The notes below the pieces were generated by a model that saw only the letters and a program-made list of their open reading frames with translations, was not told where the DNA came from and did no database searches. Position numbers and translations under genes: made by a program. Positions 1 through 12,304 of a stretch of DNA of 64,000 nucleotides are shown here, in pieces. This DNA is from Epiperipatus broadwayi (Eukaryota; Onychophora; Udeonychophora; Euonychophora; Peripatidae): the NCBI GenBank assembly GCA_028023455.1, contig JAQFVV010013384.1, positions 1-64,000 on the forward strand. Reading direction: 5' to 3'. Position 1 is the first letter of the stretch. Each line of letters starts with the position of its first letter.

Positions 1-1160
1 CCATTCTTCTGTTAATTATACAAATTCAAATCCACTAGTATGAAATTTTAACCTTTTCAAAAGCAGGCAATTACCTTTAAAATTATTTCTACCAAAAGTA
101 CTTAATATATTATAAGTTTAATTCTTTAATTAATTTTATCCAATATGTTTTCACCTACATAAATAATCTGACTAAGATATGTGAGTCGATAACTTATTTT
201 AATTCATGATTATCAATTTTTTTTCTTCTTAGAAAAGCCACTGTATATTAATTTCCCCATTTTAATCCACAAAACACTTCTCGTGAAATTGTGATAAAAA
301 AATTTGAAAATATGGACTCACTCTATGATACATCTTTATAAATGTTAATCTTAGTATCATCATATAATCTAATCATTGCTATTGCATGTTGATAAATATT
401 CTTTGGAATATGATGATATCCTGAGTCTATATCTTGATGATCCAAAGCTTTAATCACCACAGAAACAGAGAAATAAATGCCTTTTTATAATCTACAAATC
501 CAAAGCACAATGGCAATTCATATTCCATTGATTTTTTTCTATAACTTCTCTTGATTCTTGGATGTGGCCCACTATGCTACAACCACTTTCAAATCCAGTT
601 TGCTCTTTTGATTGATTTGAGTCCAAACTTTATTGTAAATTAGTTGTAATTAATTTAGTAAAGATTTTATATAAAACTTATAGACACAACAGGTCTGTAA
701 TTTCTAATATCTCCTTTATTACTTCTCTTAAATATCAATATTAGTATTGCATTTTTCCGATCAACAGATGTCTTTGTTATTTATACATTTGGTAATAATT
801 TTGCTAACAACTTTGTATTCTTTACCAGCTTCTTTTTAATGTATCAATAATAATGCTATCATTTCCTGTAACTCTTCCCTCTTTTTCATGGATTTAATTG
901 CATGTCTCTATTCATCATTTAAAATGTATAGCAATTTAGAAGCATAATTAGAACAGATTTGTTTTCTTGTTCTTTGTTAGTATACCAATTTTTATAAAAT
1001 TATTCTTATTTTTTCTATTCTTCCAATATTAAGATGTTTTATAATTTTGAAACTTATTTTTTTATTTAATTTTCTTTGCTAATTTAAACTATATTTTCTT
1101 TTTATTAACTCCTTTTCATACCATTTTACAGAATTCTAAATGTTCAATTCATCTTAATGG
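1..1160 (-). pseudogene. RTE-type LINE reverse transcriptase, degenerate and truncated
   Basis: Read on the minus strand this stretch gives broken pieces of a non-LTR retrotransposon reverse transcriptase. About 590-800 yields a segment ending in RNYRPVV (the NYRP codons lie near 691-702), followed in another frame by NQSKEQTGFESGCS. These match the RT signature in which a basic IFKKGD-like motif leads to NYRPI and then NQPREQAGFRSGFST, typical of RTE-clade elements. The same protein is found, better preserved, at 26225-28830, and the two nucleotide sequences can be followed in parallel across the region. Frames shift often and stops are numerous, so it is dead. The window edge cuts its 3' part. 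The left limit is the window start; the right limit is where similarity to the second copy fades by eye. Confidence 0.72.
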
Positions 1161-3032
1161 ATCATTTTTATTTTCATATTTTACATCCATATTTATATAA
1201 ACAAGATATTACATTCTATTAAATGTCATCACTTGGCATAAATTAGCCAGTGTCATACTCAACTCAATTATATTCTTTAATGTAAATAGTCAATCAGTTC
1301 CCATTACAATCAACCATTAGGACAATAAAAAGTAAATATGGGATGATGGGAAAAACATTATTTCCCATAAAATAAATAGTCATAACCAATTAACATTGAA
1401 TTAACAGCTATCACAAATATAAAAGGATCATGAAAATCACATACATAAGTATGAGCAAGGACCATGAGAGTCATTACAGAATAAAACCATATAGTAGTTA
1501 TACCAAGAATAATAAACTACAACTTATGAGTTGTACTAATCAACAATCATCTGCAATCAGTTATCTCTTATGATTTGATTTAAATGAGATATGCTATGAA
1601 ATATGTTATTTATCTAGCCATTGCCAAACTTAGGGCAGAATGTAACATTTATTTGAATGCACATACTTATGTGCTAAAATATCTATATTCAAATGCTGGG
1701 ATACTAATACTTGCTGATCATCCCAATATTCTGGCCTTATGGTATCATTAGTCTACCTTTCAACTATAAACTAAATTTTCTCTAAAAAATAGAATGCAAT
1801 GAATGGACTTTAAAGTTGATATCTTTGTGCCATCCAGAGTTATCATCTGGATGTCAGGACAAAAACAATCCTTACATCCATATAACTAGATAATATTGCT
1901 CTCTAGAGCTAGCTCAATATCATATAACTCCAGGGACTGTAACTGCAAACAAAAAAATGTATAGGATTATTATACTATAATTGAAATAGCATTAATGGGA
2001 TAATTTAAATATCCCTAAAACAATAAGCTGTTATGAAATCAAGTCATACACACTGTTAATTCATAGACCAGATAGCTGGAGGAATAAAAATTTTATCACT
2101 AGATTTTTAAACAATTGCTTAATAAACTGATAATTTTTTTTAAATGGCATAATATGATAATTCAAAAATATATTTTCTAATAAAAATGTATATTTAATAT
2201 TAAAAAACTGATTTAAGCAGTTGACTTTTATTCATTAAATTAGTTATAACTAAAATTCAAAAACAATTTTTAACAATCAGAGATAAGAAAATTTGAAATT
2301 AGTTTAAAAAAAAAACCTTTTATAATAGAGGGAAAATCAAATGAATAAAAAAAATGTTTTAAAAGAAAATGTTAAATTAATAAAATGATTCATTATGACT
2401 CACTTATTTATATAAAAAATTATCTAACAAAGATAATAATTTTAAATTAACTAGCATCCTTTTTATAATTTTGAAGGGAAAATAATATGAAGAAAAAAAC
2501 ATGTTTTCATGAAATGAAAAAAAATACTAAATATTGTTTGTTAATTATTAACAATTATTACTTAATTTAAAACTTATCTATACATTTAAGTGTAATGTAC
2601 ACATTATAGTACCTTTTTACCATGGATTTATTCTTCTTTGGAATCCTTATCAGTTGTAAATTACATTTTTTCCATGTTGGATTTTTTCTTTTGGCTTCTC
2701 CATTAACACTTACTTCCAGGCTATTATACCCAATCAATTTTTTTCCATTTTGTAATAGAATATTTTCAGGCTAACACACAAAAAGAATTTATCCATTTTT
2801 TTCTTTCTAATAATTTTCTTGATCAGACTAACGTATAGAGATAGACACTCATACTCTTGGCTGGAGACATGGCTTGTTGCAGATTATCTCCGCACTATTC
2901 CTCTATTTTACATATTTCAGTTAAGGCTATATGATGCAGTTTATGATGCTTAGCTCTTAGCTAAAGCTCAACACATAATTCTTCTTTAAATCCATTTTAG
3001 AAAACCTTTTTCTAGACTAATAGTGTGCTCAC
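1161..3032. other. AT-rich intergenic DNA, nothing recognised
   Basis: Very AT-rich sequence with many short A and T runs. No open frame with coding character, RNA gene or repeat with definable ends was seen here. Confidence 0.6.
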
Positions 3033-3184
3033 CACAGGAAAACTTCTGCTTCTATCTTTTTCAGTAGCTAAATCAGGAATGATGGCTACTGTTTCCTTCA
3101 ATAGTTGAGTCAAAAAACCAGTCCTCTTCAACAAGTGAATAAAAAAACTGCTGCTGCTGCTTTCATCTGCTGGGTCTAGAATAC
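3033..3184 (-). CDS. Possible internal exon of an unidentified gene
   Basis: A 152-base block on the minus strand is open in one frame and encodes a mixed, non-repetitive peptide containing SSSSS, LLKRTGFLTQLLKE and TEKDRSRSFPV. It is preceded by an AG after a moderately T-rich stretch (AG at 3185-3186) and followed by GTGAGC, a good splice donor (3027-3032). Its entry phase would be compatible with the donor of the candidate exon at 7559-7784, about 4.4 kb upstream on the same strand. No family was recognised. In DNA this AT-rich a 64-codon open frame can occur by chance, so this is only a candidate. Confidence 0.17.
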
Positions 3185-3206
3185 CTTTTGCATACAAAAA
3201 ATACAA

Positions 3207-4992
3207 ATATGAACTTTTTAAATTCTCATAAAATAAGCTTCATATCTCTTCTCCCTCCATGTAACTTTTCACTATTACTAAATACTACTATTATTATTAC
3301 CCCTAATCCACCACTGAATCTGCCTGTCTCAATCATGATTCTATTTGTATAATTTATTTTCCTTGCTTTATTCTACAATTCTATCCTGTTTGTGCATGTG
3401 TGACTAATTTCTTTATTCACTATTATTTTTTATCATTTATTTTTAAGTATATGTGATACATAAAATGAAGTTCATAAGCCAAACCAATTGTCAAAACTTT
3501 TTTCCAGAGCTCTGACAGCAAAAAAATAAATAATGATTGCAATACTGGGATAGATACAGAAACCAGCCATGGACTACAAGTACACAATACAACATGAACA
3601 TCAGAAGAGTTATCTCAATTTAGCATTATTGTAAACAATTTACAACCCGAATTATAATAATGCAAAAACCTTTGCAATGTCCTACTCCTTTGAGTCTTAG
3701 AGTCTGATAAATACACTACTTCAGAACTATGCCTTGCTCATTTTGTATGAGATTTAGAAGCTAGAGTTCATGGCAGGACTAGGTTTATCTGACCATGATA
3801 AACTGGAAACAAAACTCGAAAATTAATTGTTATAGTATTGAGATAGAACACTCCTTGGAGTTGCATGAAACCATTGTACCGTAAACATATTTAAAAATCA
3901 CACTACCTTGATTTTTCAGACTAATCTTGTTTTGAAGGAAAAATTATCCCAAGCGTTTCTTGTCTCACTTGGCTGTTAAAATTTGCACTACTATAATATT
4001 CAATCTCTTCTCTTTGAAGATTTCTAGCTGGATTTCTGAGTCTTGAGAAATACAGATACAAACAAGAAATCTTTATAGCAAAACCTTTGAGCAAGTAAAA
4101 AAAATAATAATCTAACAGAATTGTTTTTCTTTTTCTTTAACATTTTCAATATATGTAAATGTAATTTATTTATGCCATACACTCACACACACACACTGCC
4201 ATTCACATTGTTTACAAAACTGGCCTATTACAACAATCTAAATGTTTTTTTTTAGAAATTATAATTTCAATATCTAAAATCAAATTCTTACTTTCAAATC
4301 CCAAACTATAACTCTTAAAAAAAAAAAGAAATATAATAAAATATTAGAATCTAGTAAATGTAGGTTAGCTTTGAAGAGAGTTTAATATTTGAAATATACA
4401 ATGATAATTAAACCGTTTACACACACACTTCCTGTATATGTGTTATTATTTTACTTTTTAACAAAAAAAAAATTAAATATTGAATAATTAAATGTGTGGA
4501 TCATTCAGTTTGAGTTTTTATCAACACACAAACAAATAAAGAATATAACTGTTGCCCCATTCTCTTTCTGTCTTAAGTTATTGGAACTTGATCTTGTAGC
4601 ATTTAAACTTGGGTGCCCTACAGCTTCCTTTACTATATAAAAATGTGATGATGATTTTTGTTCCACATTTTCTTTCATGCACATTACTACAAATTTAGCT
4701 AATGACTAAATTGTAATATTTAATAATTTAAACTTAACATAAGTAGAATGATAATTATCTATATAAATATATACATATAATTTACCTATAATTATACTTA
4801 ACTTGAATTAAATTTTTCAGCTATCTAAAACACCCATTTTCCAGCCTATTTTACAGGACCTTTAACTATATTCATACATTTTTCAAAATTCTCTTGTATA
4901 TACAAAGATTCATAACATATCCTCTCACTATACTTTTTTATATATTTAATTATTTGAATGTTTTTTTCACATCTTATTCTATGCCCAGTATT
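3207..4992. other. AT-rich intergenic DNA, nothing recognised
   Basis: No gene seen. A short (CA)n run lies near 4183-4196. The right part abuts the Penelope-like fragment and may include its decayed 3' tail. Confidence 0.55.
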
Positions 4993-5352
4993 TTAAAAAT
5001 GTAGATCAATCCCTGATCTCATATCCTTCCTTTTAATTGCTCTATCAAGTTCTTTACCTCTTTCTAATGCAGTTTTCTCTGTCTGATCAATATATATCTT
5101 GTTACAAAATTCACAAATAATCTTATATACTAACCCAGCTTTATCATTCTCATTATTATTTTTTATATTACATATCCATTTCCCTAATGATCTACTGTTT
5201 TTAAAATTAATAAGTATGACAATTTATCTTTGCAATTTATCCACTCTACTTTGAACACTTTTTAGCAAAAAAACTTTTTATTGTGCATATTATGTACACA
5301 CAATCATCTTATGTTTCAACTGTCCTGCAGCAGTCTTCTTCAGAACTATGAT
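4993..5352 (-). pseudogene. Penelope-like retroelement fragment with GIY-YIG endonuclease
   Basis: Reading leftward from about 5160 to a TAA at 4993-4995, the minus strand encodes KAGLVYKIICEFCNKIYIDQ followed by a basic tail rich in E, R and K. This is the N-terminal signature of the GIY-YIG nuclease domain carried at the C-terminus of Penelope-like elements: the VYK half stands for GIY, two cysteines precede the second motif, and YID replaces YIG. In active elements this domain nicks target DNA for reverse-transcribed insertion. Upstream, the frame continues through an SVQSRVDKLQR-like segment with one stop. No reverse transcriptase core was recognised, so only the C-terminal end survives. 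The glycine of YIG is lost here. The segment 5231-5352 is also the left arm of an inverted repeat. Confidence 0.68.
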
Positions 5353-5783
5353 AATAATTTTTATTAATGTGGGGATTATAAGTTTATAAGAAATAGAAAT
5401 AATTAGGAGATTATTAAAAATAATAAAAATAAATAATATATTTAAATTAGTAGTTGTTCATAAATATAAATATATGGAGACAAGTATACACATATAATTT
5501 ATACTCATTTTATATTGTATATTTTATTTTATATTATCTGGATTATTTTATTTGGGTTCAATTATAGTTATATTTATTTCAGTTTTATTATGTTGTTTTT
5601 TTTATTAACTTTATTATTTATATTTTTTATGGTATTATTTATATAGGTATGTATTTTGTTTTGTTTCATTATATCATAGCTCTGAAGATGACAGCAGTAC
5701 AATCAAAACATAAGACTGTGTACATATATGTACAATAGAGTTTTTTTGCTAAAAAGTGTTCAAAATAGAGTGAATAAATTGCA
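5231..5783. repeat. Inverted repeat, arms of about 115-122 bp
   Basis: The arms are 5231-5352 and 5672-5783, in opposite orientation, separated by about 320 bp of AT-rich sequence. Both contain TTTTTAGCAAAAAAAC and a segment around TCTTCAGA, and both outer ends are TGCAATTTAT-like. The left arm lies in the Penelope-like fragment, so the right arm is an inverted partial copy of the same element. Inverted or tandem terminal copies are common for Penelope-like elements. A foldback DNA transposon is the alternative, but the arms contain retroelement sequence. The flanks share only TTTAT, too AT-rich to count as a duplication. Confidence 0.75.
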
Positions 5784-6894
5784 TTTATATAAGATATTAC
5801 AGCAAAATAAAGGAAGTGGGGAATTTGGTAAAATTTCTAAAAATTTTATCTTTATTATATTTGGAAATTAATATTGAAATAAATGAACAATTAAATTTAG
5901 TCCCTGTAAATGGAAAAAGTATTACATAATAACGTTTAAGTCCTAAATAACTTCTATAATTATGACTAATTAAAAAATTACTGCACCTCTACATATCACT
6001 AACTGAATATAATCAATTTATAATTTGCAAATATTTTAATTTTATGTTGTTGTTTTTTGTCTTCATTTTTAATATAATAAATAAATTTATGCACAGAATT
6101 TAATTAAATTTATACTTCTTACTCATTTTTATATATATTTTGTCAATAAGATTAAGGAAATACCTATCTTCATATTAAGATGAACAAATAAAAATCTATG
6201 CTTTCACTTGAGAATATAAGTAAAAAAGATTTTCATATATATATATATATGTGATGTCAACAAATTAAACTATATTCTTAAATTATAACTTATGTTCATT
6301 CTTAATTAACTATAGGAATTCAAACTATATTCGCCCATTATTGGTTTAGGTCATTCCAAATTAAAAAAAACATATGTATAATGATATTTCCAATTAATGT
6401 GAACAACCACCTCAAATCAAAACATGACTATGAATATTGATATAAAAAAAATTCAACATCCAATAAACAAATACAAGCTTGTAAGGTAATATATACTCAA
6501 ATTTATATTCAGTATCAGGCAAGGGTAGAACAAATCAACAACCTCAGTGTTAAATGGGAGGAATAGATATTAAAGAGAGATTTTATACATAAAAACATTT
6601 CTTTTTATTTAATATATATACATATTATTATAACCATTGCTTTTTTCAGAAGACCATTGTAACTAAACACTAATAGCTTTTTCAATATTTTTAAAAAATA
6701 GAATTTTCAAGCTTGTTTCAGGTGCCAAAATTGATTAGCCAGGTTCTGAACATGAGTAAATTTTTTTGAGTAGCAGTTGTCATATATATAAACTGTATTC
6801 TCAATATTTAACAAATCCATACAATTTAAGGTTTTAACAGAAAAATGAACACAAAAACTGAATGTATAAAAAAAAATATTTTATCTATATATAT
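5784..6894. other. AT-rich intergenic DNA with a short TA run
   Basis: Only low-complexity features were seen, including a TA run at about 6236-6251. No gene was recognised. Confidence 0.55.
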
Positions 6895-6930
6895 TGAAAC
6901 AGACAGATCGAAGAACCGATCTTCGTTTCA
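6895..6930. repeat. Hairpin bounded by TGAAAC and GTTTCA
   Basis: Outer arms TGAAAC (6895-6900) and GTTTCA (6925-6930) pair, and inner arms AGATCG (6905-6910) and CGATCT (6917-6922) pair around a 6-base loop. The architecture matches the hairpin at the left end of the gypsy LTRs (12770 and 23306), which also starts TGAAACA after a TATATAT flank. It may mark the end of a related solo LTR, but no matching right end was established. Confidence 0.6.
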
Positions 6931-7053
6931 TGTGTTTTAAGTACGGTAATTCAAACTACTATCCGCCCGCAGTGAGATTTGTCTATTTTCAGTCAGAATA
7001 AAAAAATTAGTTATATATTTTATGTTTTGTAAATCAATAGGTAAGATTCCGTA

Positions 7054-7110
7054 TATAAACGTCACAAACCATGAAATGATATTCGTGTGTGCGTGGTTTG
7101 TGAGTTTATA
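7054..7110. repeat. Hairpin with 17-bp arms
   Basis: Left arm 7054-7071 and right arm 7094-7110 are complementary (TATAAAC then TCACAAACCA) with one unpaired G in the left arm and a 22-base loop. Function unknown. Confidence 0.7.
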
Positions 7111-7183
7111 TCAATTTAATTTAAAGTTCATTGCGGACGTATTTGTTTGAATTTTAGTTTTTTTTAAAATTGTACAAAGTCGT

Positions 7184-7230
7184 TTAAAAATACTGATCAA
7201 AAGTCACATTCCTTTGATCAGTGTTTTTAA
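7184..7230. repeat. Hairpin with about 19-bp arms
   Basis: Left arm 7184-7203 and right arm 7212-7230 pair around an 8-base loop. The core is CTGATCAAA against TTTGATCAG, extended by an A/T run, with one G-T pair and one extra A. It could act as a transcription stop or be the footprint of a mobile element. Nothing adjacent decides which. Confidence 0.65.
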
Positions 7231-7369
7231 TTAAAATCTAAATTACACAAATGTACAGAGTAATTAAATTGTATTCGAAATAGATAAGGAATGTAGATTT
7301 GTGATTACTGTGTCAATTTAAAAATTGCGTTTAAAGTAAAAGGACAATGGAATGGATAATTAATGTTGT

Positions 7370-8800
7370 ATGGTCAAGCTGGATGGCTGGAAGCTAGAGA
7401 AAGTAGGCGGAGCCTAAACACAAAAACCAGGCGGAAAGGTCAATCGTGGCCATCTTAGAGAAAAACTCATTCTAACTTTTGACGTGGTTGAGAGAGGTAG
7501 TCTTAAGACAGCACTGCAGCTGCTAGAGTAATTCCTATAATTTTGTTAAGAAGCTTACCTGTAAACCGCAATGTTGATGGGCTAAGTGCCAGGAGCTGAT
7601 CTCTGTCCTGCCAAATTGAATCTTCGTGCCGCTGACTGATCATGTTGTATGTGCTTCGTAGTTTCCAGCTTCCAATCTCCAAATTGACAATGCCTTGCAA
7701 ATAACTTTCAAAATGCGCGCCTACGTTCGTCGGAAATATCAATCGGGAAAAGCCAAGCCGGATGAAGAAAGAAGAGTAACTGTGTTACACGAACTTTTAA
7801 CTTTCTCCCGAGCTTAATGTTATCAATCAAATAAATTACATGTAAGTTTTTATGTTGCTTATAATGCTATTGTTTAACCTGTCAGTAAATTTTCTTTTCT
7901 TTTGGTCCTCCGCTCTAGTCTTTAGAATAATTTATATAAATTGTAATTAATCGTACTAATACTTTAAATGAATGCCTTTATGTTTTTTTGTGTTGCGTAT
8001 TCCATAAACAAACGATGCCAATAGTAATATTTCCCAACTCTGTGTAAACTAGTGTACAATAATGATCAATTTATTTTTAAAAGTAAGTTCGCTTTCTGAA
8101 TTAAATATTCTTTTATATTTCGAGTTGGTAAATGTTAAATCCCTTTTATTATTCTATTTTAAGTTGTCATATAATTGCAATCTAAGGTTCAATTTTAAAT
8201 ATATATGTTGGTTTCAAAGTGTTATATTAATGTCATGTATGATCTGAGAAATAACTCATTGTATAATTTTATACTATCGCTACCGCTGGTCAACCTGGAG
8301 GGTTAGGGGTTTCAGAGTAAATTTAATTAATTATTGTTTTCGCGGTCAGTTTAATTCCGCTGTATTTTATTGGGATAAGGACCTCAGCCTGTGGCGTAGA
8401 AATAGACGAACAGATTCCCGGTTTTGTATAATTTCTTTTAAAAACCCTCTTCAAGTACTCGTCCTTGATGTCTGTGGCAATGCCTTCCCTTCGCTGAAGT
8501 TAGCGTCTCGCCATACTACCATTGGGGAATGAAAGCAGTTTCTTTCCCAGGTAATCTCTTGGATCACCGGGTTCGAAAGGATCCCGGCTGGTTGTCGTGT
8601 CCCGGAGCTACTTGGGGGCATTAAGCCTTGTCAAAGTACAAGCCGCCCGGTATTCCGTTGATGCACCGCAAGTGATTACTGTAGGGCTCTTGAATATAGG
8701 CAACCACCCGTACATCTATCTCCTATGTTGTATTTATATAAAACCTCCTCCAACTGTTCGTCTACATAACGGCTCGAGTCTATTCGAATAAAATAAGTTA
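7370..8800. other. Relatively GC-rich island in AT-rich DNA
   Basis: Base composition rises clearly compared with both sides and CpG dinucleotides appear. The island contains the candidate minus-strand exon and, near 8560-8620, a GGTTCGAAAGGATCC segment resembling a tRNA box B. It could be a promoter with first exons, or an old retroelement end. No defined product can be given. Confidence 0.4.
7559..7784 (-). CDS. Possible exon with a consensus splice donor, product unidentified
   Basis: The minus strand is open from just after a TAA (7785-7787) to a splice donor: the block ends ACAG and is followed by GTAAGCTT (intron side 7551-7558). The encoded peptide is non-repetitive and well mixed, including GAHFESYLQGIVNLEIGSWK and QRHEDSIWQDRDQLLALSP. 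The composition is richer in GC than the surroundings. There is no ATG at the left of the frame. The first in-frame ATG is at 7641-7643, so the block is either an internal exon or one whose coding starts there. No family was recognised. An overlapping plus-strand frame from an ATG near 7709 is also open for about 33 codons, which lowers confidence. Confidence 0.24.
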
Positions 8801-11800
8801 ATAAATAATCTTTAGATAAATATTTTTTCAATGCTCAAATACTCTGATTCTCTTAGCCACCCCTCAATCATTTAACTACACAGCTATTGGCATGAGTTTG
8901 TTCACCAGATAAAATGATTACTAAAGACTAGTAGCCAAATACAAGAGGATTCATGAAAGTCTTACCGTACTGTTGAATACTATGTTTATATGCTTATATT
9001 TCTATTTTCTTATTAAACAATTTATTTAATATAATTTTGTGTCCTCCACCTTATTACTCTCCAAGTCTATTTAACCATTTTCTGTCTGTATTGGCAACTT
9101 AAATATATACGTTACATGAATGACCGTTCCAGTATCTAGAGTCTAATAAATCTATATATCATTAACTGTAAGAATTTAGTCTATGTTCTGAGCTGAGCTA
9201 GAAAAGGGATAACCCCATGCTGTTATAAAGTCATCATCGGGTAGTCATACCGGGGTTTGGGATTGAATTCAGTTGGCGTTTGGAATGTATTCTTAAACGT
9301 GGACTGGGTTTGAACTCGGGTACTGTGTATGGTTAAGCATGGTGGATTTATACCGGTACAATATTTACTGATATGCAAACATACAAATATTAGTTATAAT
9401 TTATAAAATTAATAAACTTTTTTTAGACAACTGTAAATTATAACTATATGTGTTAACACACTCCAATAAGGAATGTTTTTCATGTGAGAGGTGTCAGCAT
9501 ATATAGTTATAAATATTAATTATATTTTTTATGAGTAACTCAGTATGAATAAATGAAAGGTATCAATGATGTACAGGTTGCTGTTCCTACTCAAAAACAG
9601 TTAAATATATCGTTTCTGAGACAGGGTGTAATGACCTGTAGTGTGTTCTGCTAATTTCTCGCAATTGACTCTTGGTTCAAGCGTCCTGTTCTTACTCTCA
9701 GAATGATCACCATTGAGCCTTGTGTATTTTATAATTTGAGGGTGTGTATATTTGAATTCAACACAACTTATTTAATATTATTAAATCAATTTTTATTTTA
9801 CATTCGAATTATTATGTAGAAAAATTTATCAAATAGTAGTATTTTTTTTAAGTTTGTTTTGAAGGGTATAATTGCAATAAATAAACTTTGAATTATTCTT
9901 AACATTTAGCATGCTATATAGAAAGTCACAAAGGATCTCATGTATGCCTGTTCTACAAATCTATGCATATGTTTATAATAGGCACAAAAATAGTCATAGC
10001 ACTTTTAAATTTAATACCATTAATCTGCATGCTTAAAGGGTTAATTAAAAAAATGAAAATTGTCAGATAACAGATGCATCTGATTCAATTGGTCAGAGCA
10101 TTGTCTAATAGCATCTAGTACTAATTCACAAAATATTAAAAAAAATGTTGATATCCAATTTTTCTAAAAAATTAATGATTATTAACCACTATGAGCTTTA
10201 ATAGTATTAACATTTACATCCTTTGCTATATGTTTTGTTAATTTCAAATCTTTTTTAAACCAAAAATTTTTAACCTGGAATCTATATGAGTCATGGGAGA
10301 TCCATGAATAGAGAAAATAAGTTATTATCTTTCCCTCAATTGCTTTATTGTTAAAATTTTAGAATTTATTTCACTACTATCCTATATATTTGGTTTTCCA
10401 AAAAATTTCTTGGTATAAGAAAAGATAAGAACTTTTGCTTTGGACAAAAAACACTGGGAGTATGCAAAATGAGGATACTTAATTACTAATAGTATTTATT
10501 TCTTTTAATCCTTAATCCGGATCATAGTTGTTTCAAGTTGTAAACTTCATTATAAAAAATTGTGACCATAAACCATAAATAAATTATGAACACTAAATAT
10601 TAAAATAACCTATAAGGATTAAGTTTAAAGAAAAACAAACTATCAATCACTCATTTACTATTTCCAATTATTTGAACACGATATCCATTGAAGACATCAA
10701 AATAGATTTAAAGCTAACATTTAATAAAATAAAAATTAAAGTGGATTAAAATGGTAGTAATTACATTAAGTTTTCTCATCGATTTATACTTAGATTTAAA
10801 AATGTAATTACAGTACTATAAATGCTAAATTAATTGAATGAAAAATACCTCGAATAGCTTTTTGTAGGAACTGACAGCAACTCAAATTTTCATTTTCTAA
10901 TTGATTTTGTATAGTACTTGGTCCCATGTTGCAGTGGGTTGTCAATGCCGACATCATTTCCCCAAGCATGTTGCGAAGATACACTTGGTGGCCGACTAAG
11001 TTGTATCCATCCCATTTCCAATTCATTAATAGATAGATGGGTAGAACTTTCAGCTCGATTTCCACTAATTAATTGAGTGGAATTAATATGAACAACACTC
11101 ATATTTTTGTTTTACTTATAGAAATAAAACGTGATTTCTTTAGATCTAAATATATTATTATGGCTCCAGTAATTCAAGGGTTCCCGCAAATATTTTAACC
11201 TTTACATAAAATAAACATTGAGTAGAAATTTAAACAATTTATACTAATCCCACGTGTTAAAGATGATAATGTTTATTGGCCTCGGGTTGTGTGACATTGC
11301 TAATTCCATAACAACCAATCGCACCACATCTTTTAGATACCATCGAGTAGGAATAATAATTTTAACCAAGTAATTCAAGATGAAAAGTAAAAAGCTTGTA
11401 CATGTGGAATAGAGGTTTAAAATTGTTTGTTTATTTTAAGAAAAGTGGTAGAATGGGGAGAAATAGTATCTATTTACATTGTATAGTAAAATAATTAAGA
11501 TAAATTTACATTGAAATATAGAGTAAATCTAACAATATTCTACTTAGTATTTCAGTAATTACTAATTAATATAGCATTTATCAAATAAAATATGTATTTT
11601 AATTTAAAAAAGATAATGCAAAAGTTTTAAATATGTTTATAAATGCAAATATTTTATTGTAAATATATTAAAAAAATAAATATAGGTATTAGTTATATAC
11701 TAAAAGCTACATATTTTATTAGATAAATGCTATATTAATTAGTAAGTACGAATTATACATTACTGAAATACTACGTAGAATGAGCACATAATGTTTATAA

Positions 11801-12304
11801 GTTGAATGTTTTATTTAATGAGAAATAGCTAAATAACGTTAAAAAATCATCAATTAGAATGGTCACGCAATTGTGTAAAATCTTTTAAGCTTATTAATTT
11901 TTTAGCAATTCTTAATGTCAGAAACTTATTAAAAATTTTAATAATGAAAATAGAAAAAAAAAAAATTTTTTAAATGAACTTAATGTCATGAATATAAAAT
12001 ATTGAACTAAACTAAGAAAGACATATCAAAAATGTATAAATAAACTGAGGCCTAGAGTTAAAGTAAAAGTTAGTTTCATAAAAGTTAATAATATAATACT
12101 TACTTCTAACTACAATACGAGGAGACATGAAATTAACATAAAGCCAAAGTTTTAATTAAAATGTAGATAATTAAATTCTTTTTCCCCTTTGTGAAATTCG
12201 ACAGTGTCTGGTTTTTCTTTAAATGTGGGACAGCCAATCTGGATCTGCTTTTCTCGGGGAAAAAAATAAATTAAAAGCTGCTATTTAGGGAGACGGTGGA
12301 ACTT
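8801..12304. other. AT-rich intergenic DNA, no supported gene
   Basis: Mostly AT-rich. A less AT-rich patch at about 9190-9380 contains GGGTTTGAACTCGGG, which resembles a tRNA box B, but no box A or cloverleaf could be fitted. Short overlapping open frames at 10808-11102 on the minus strand match nothing known. Confidence 0.5.

Noticed and set aside
9190-9380. tRNA box B-like GGGTTTGAACTCGGG in a less AT-rich patch.
   Set aside because: No box A at a proper distance, no cloverleaf, no A tail or flanking duplication.
10808-11102. Two overlapping minus-strand frames with fairly mixed composition.
   Set aside because: They overlap in different frames, lack convincing splice signals and match nothing known; kept out of the gene list.
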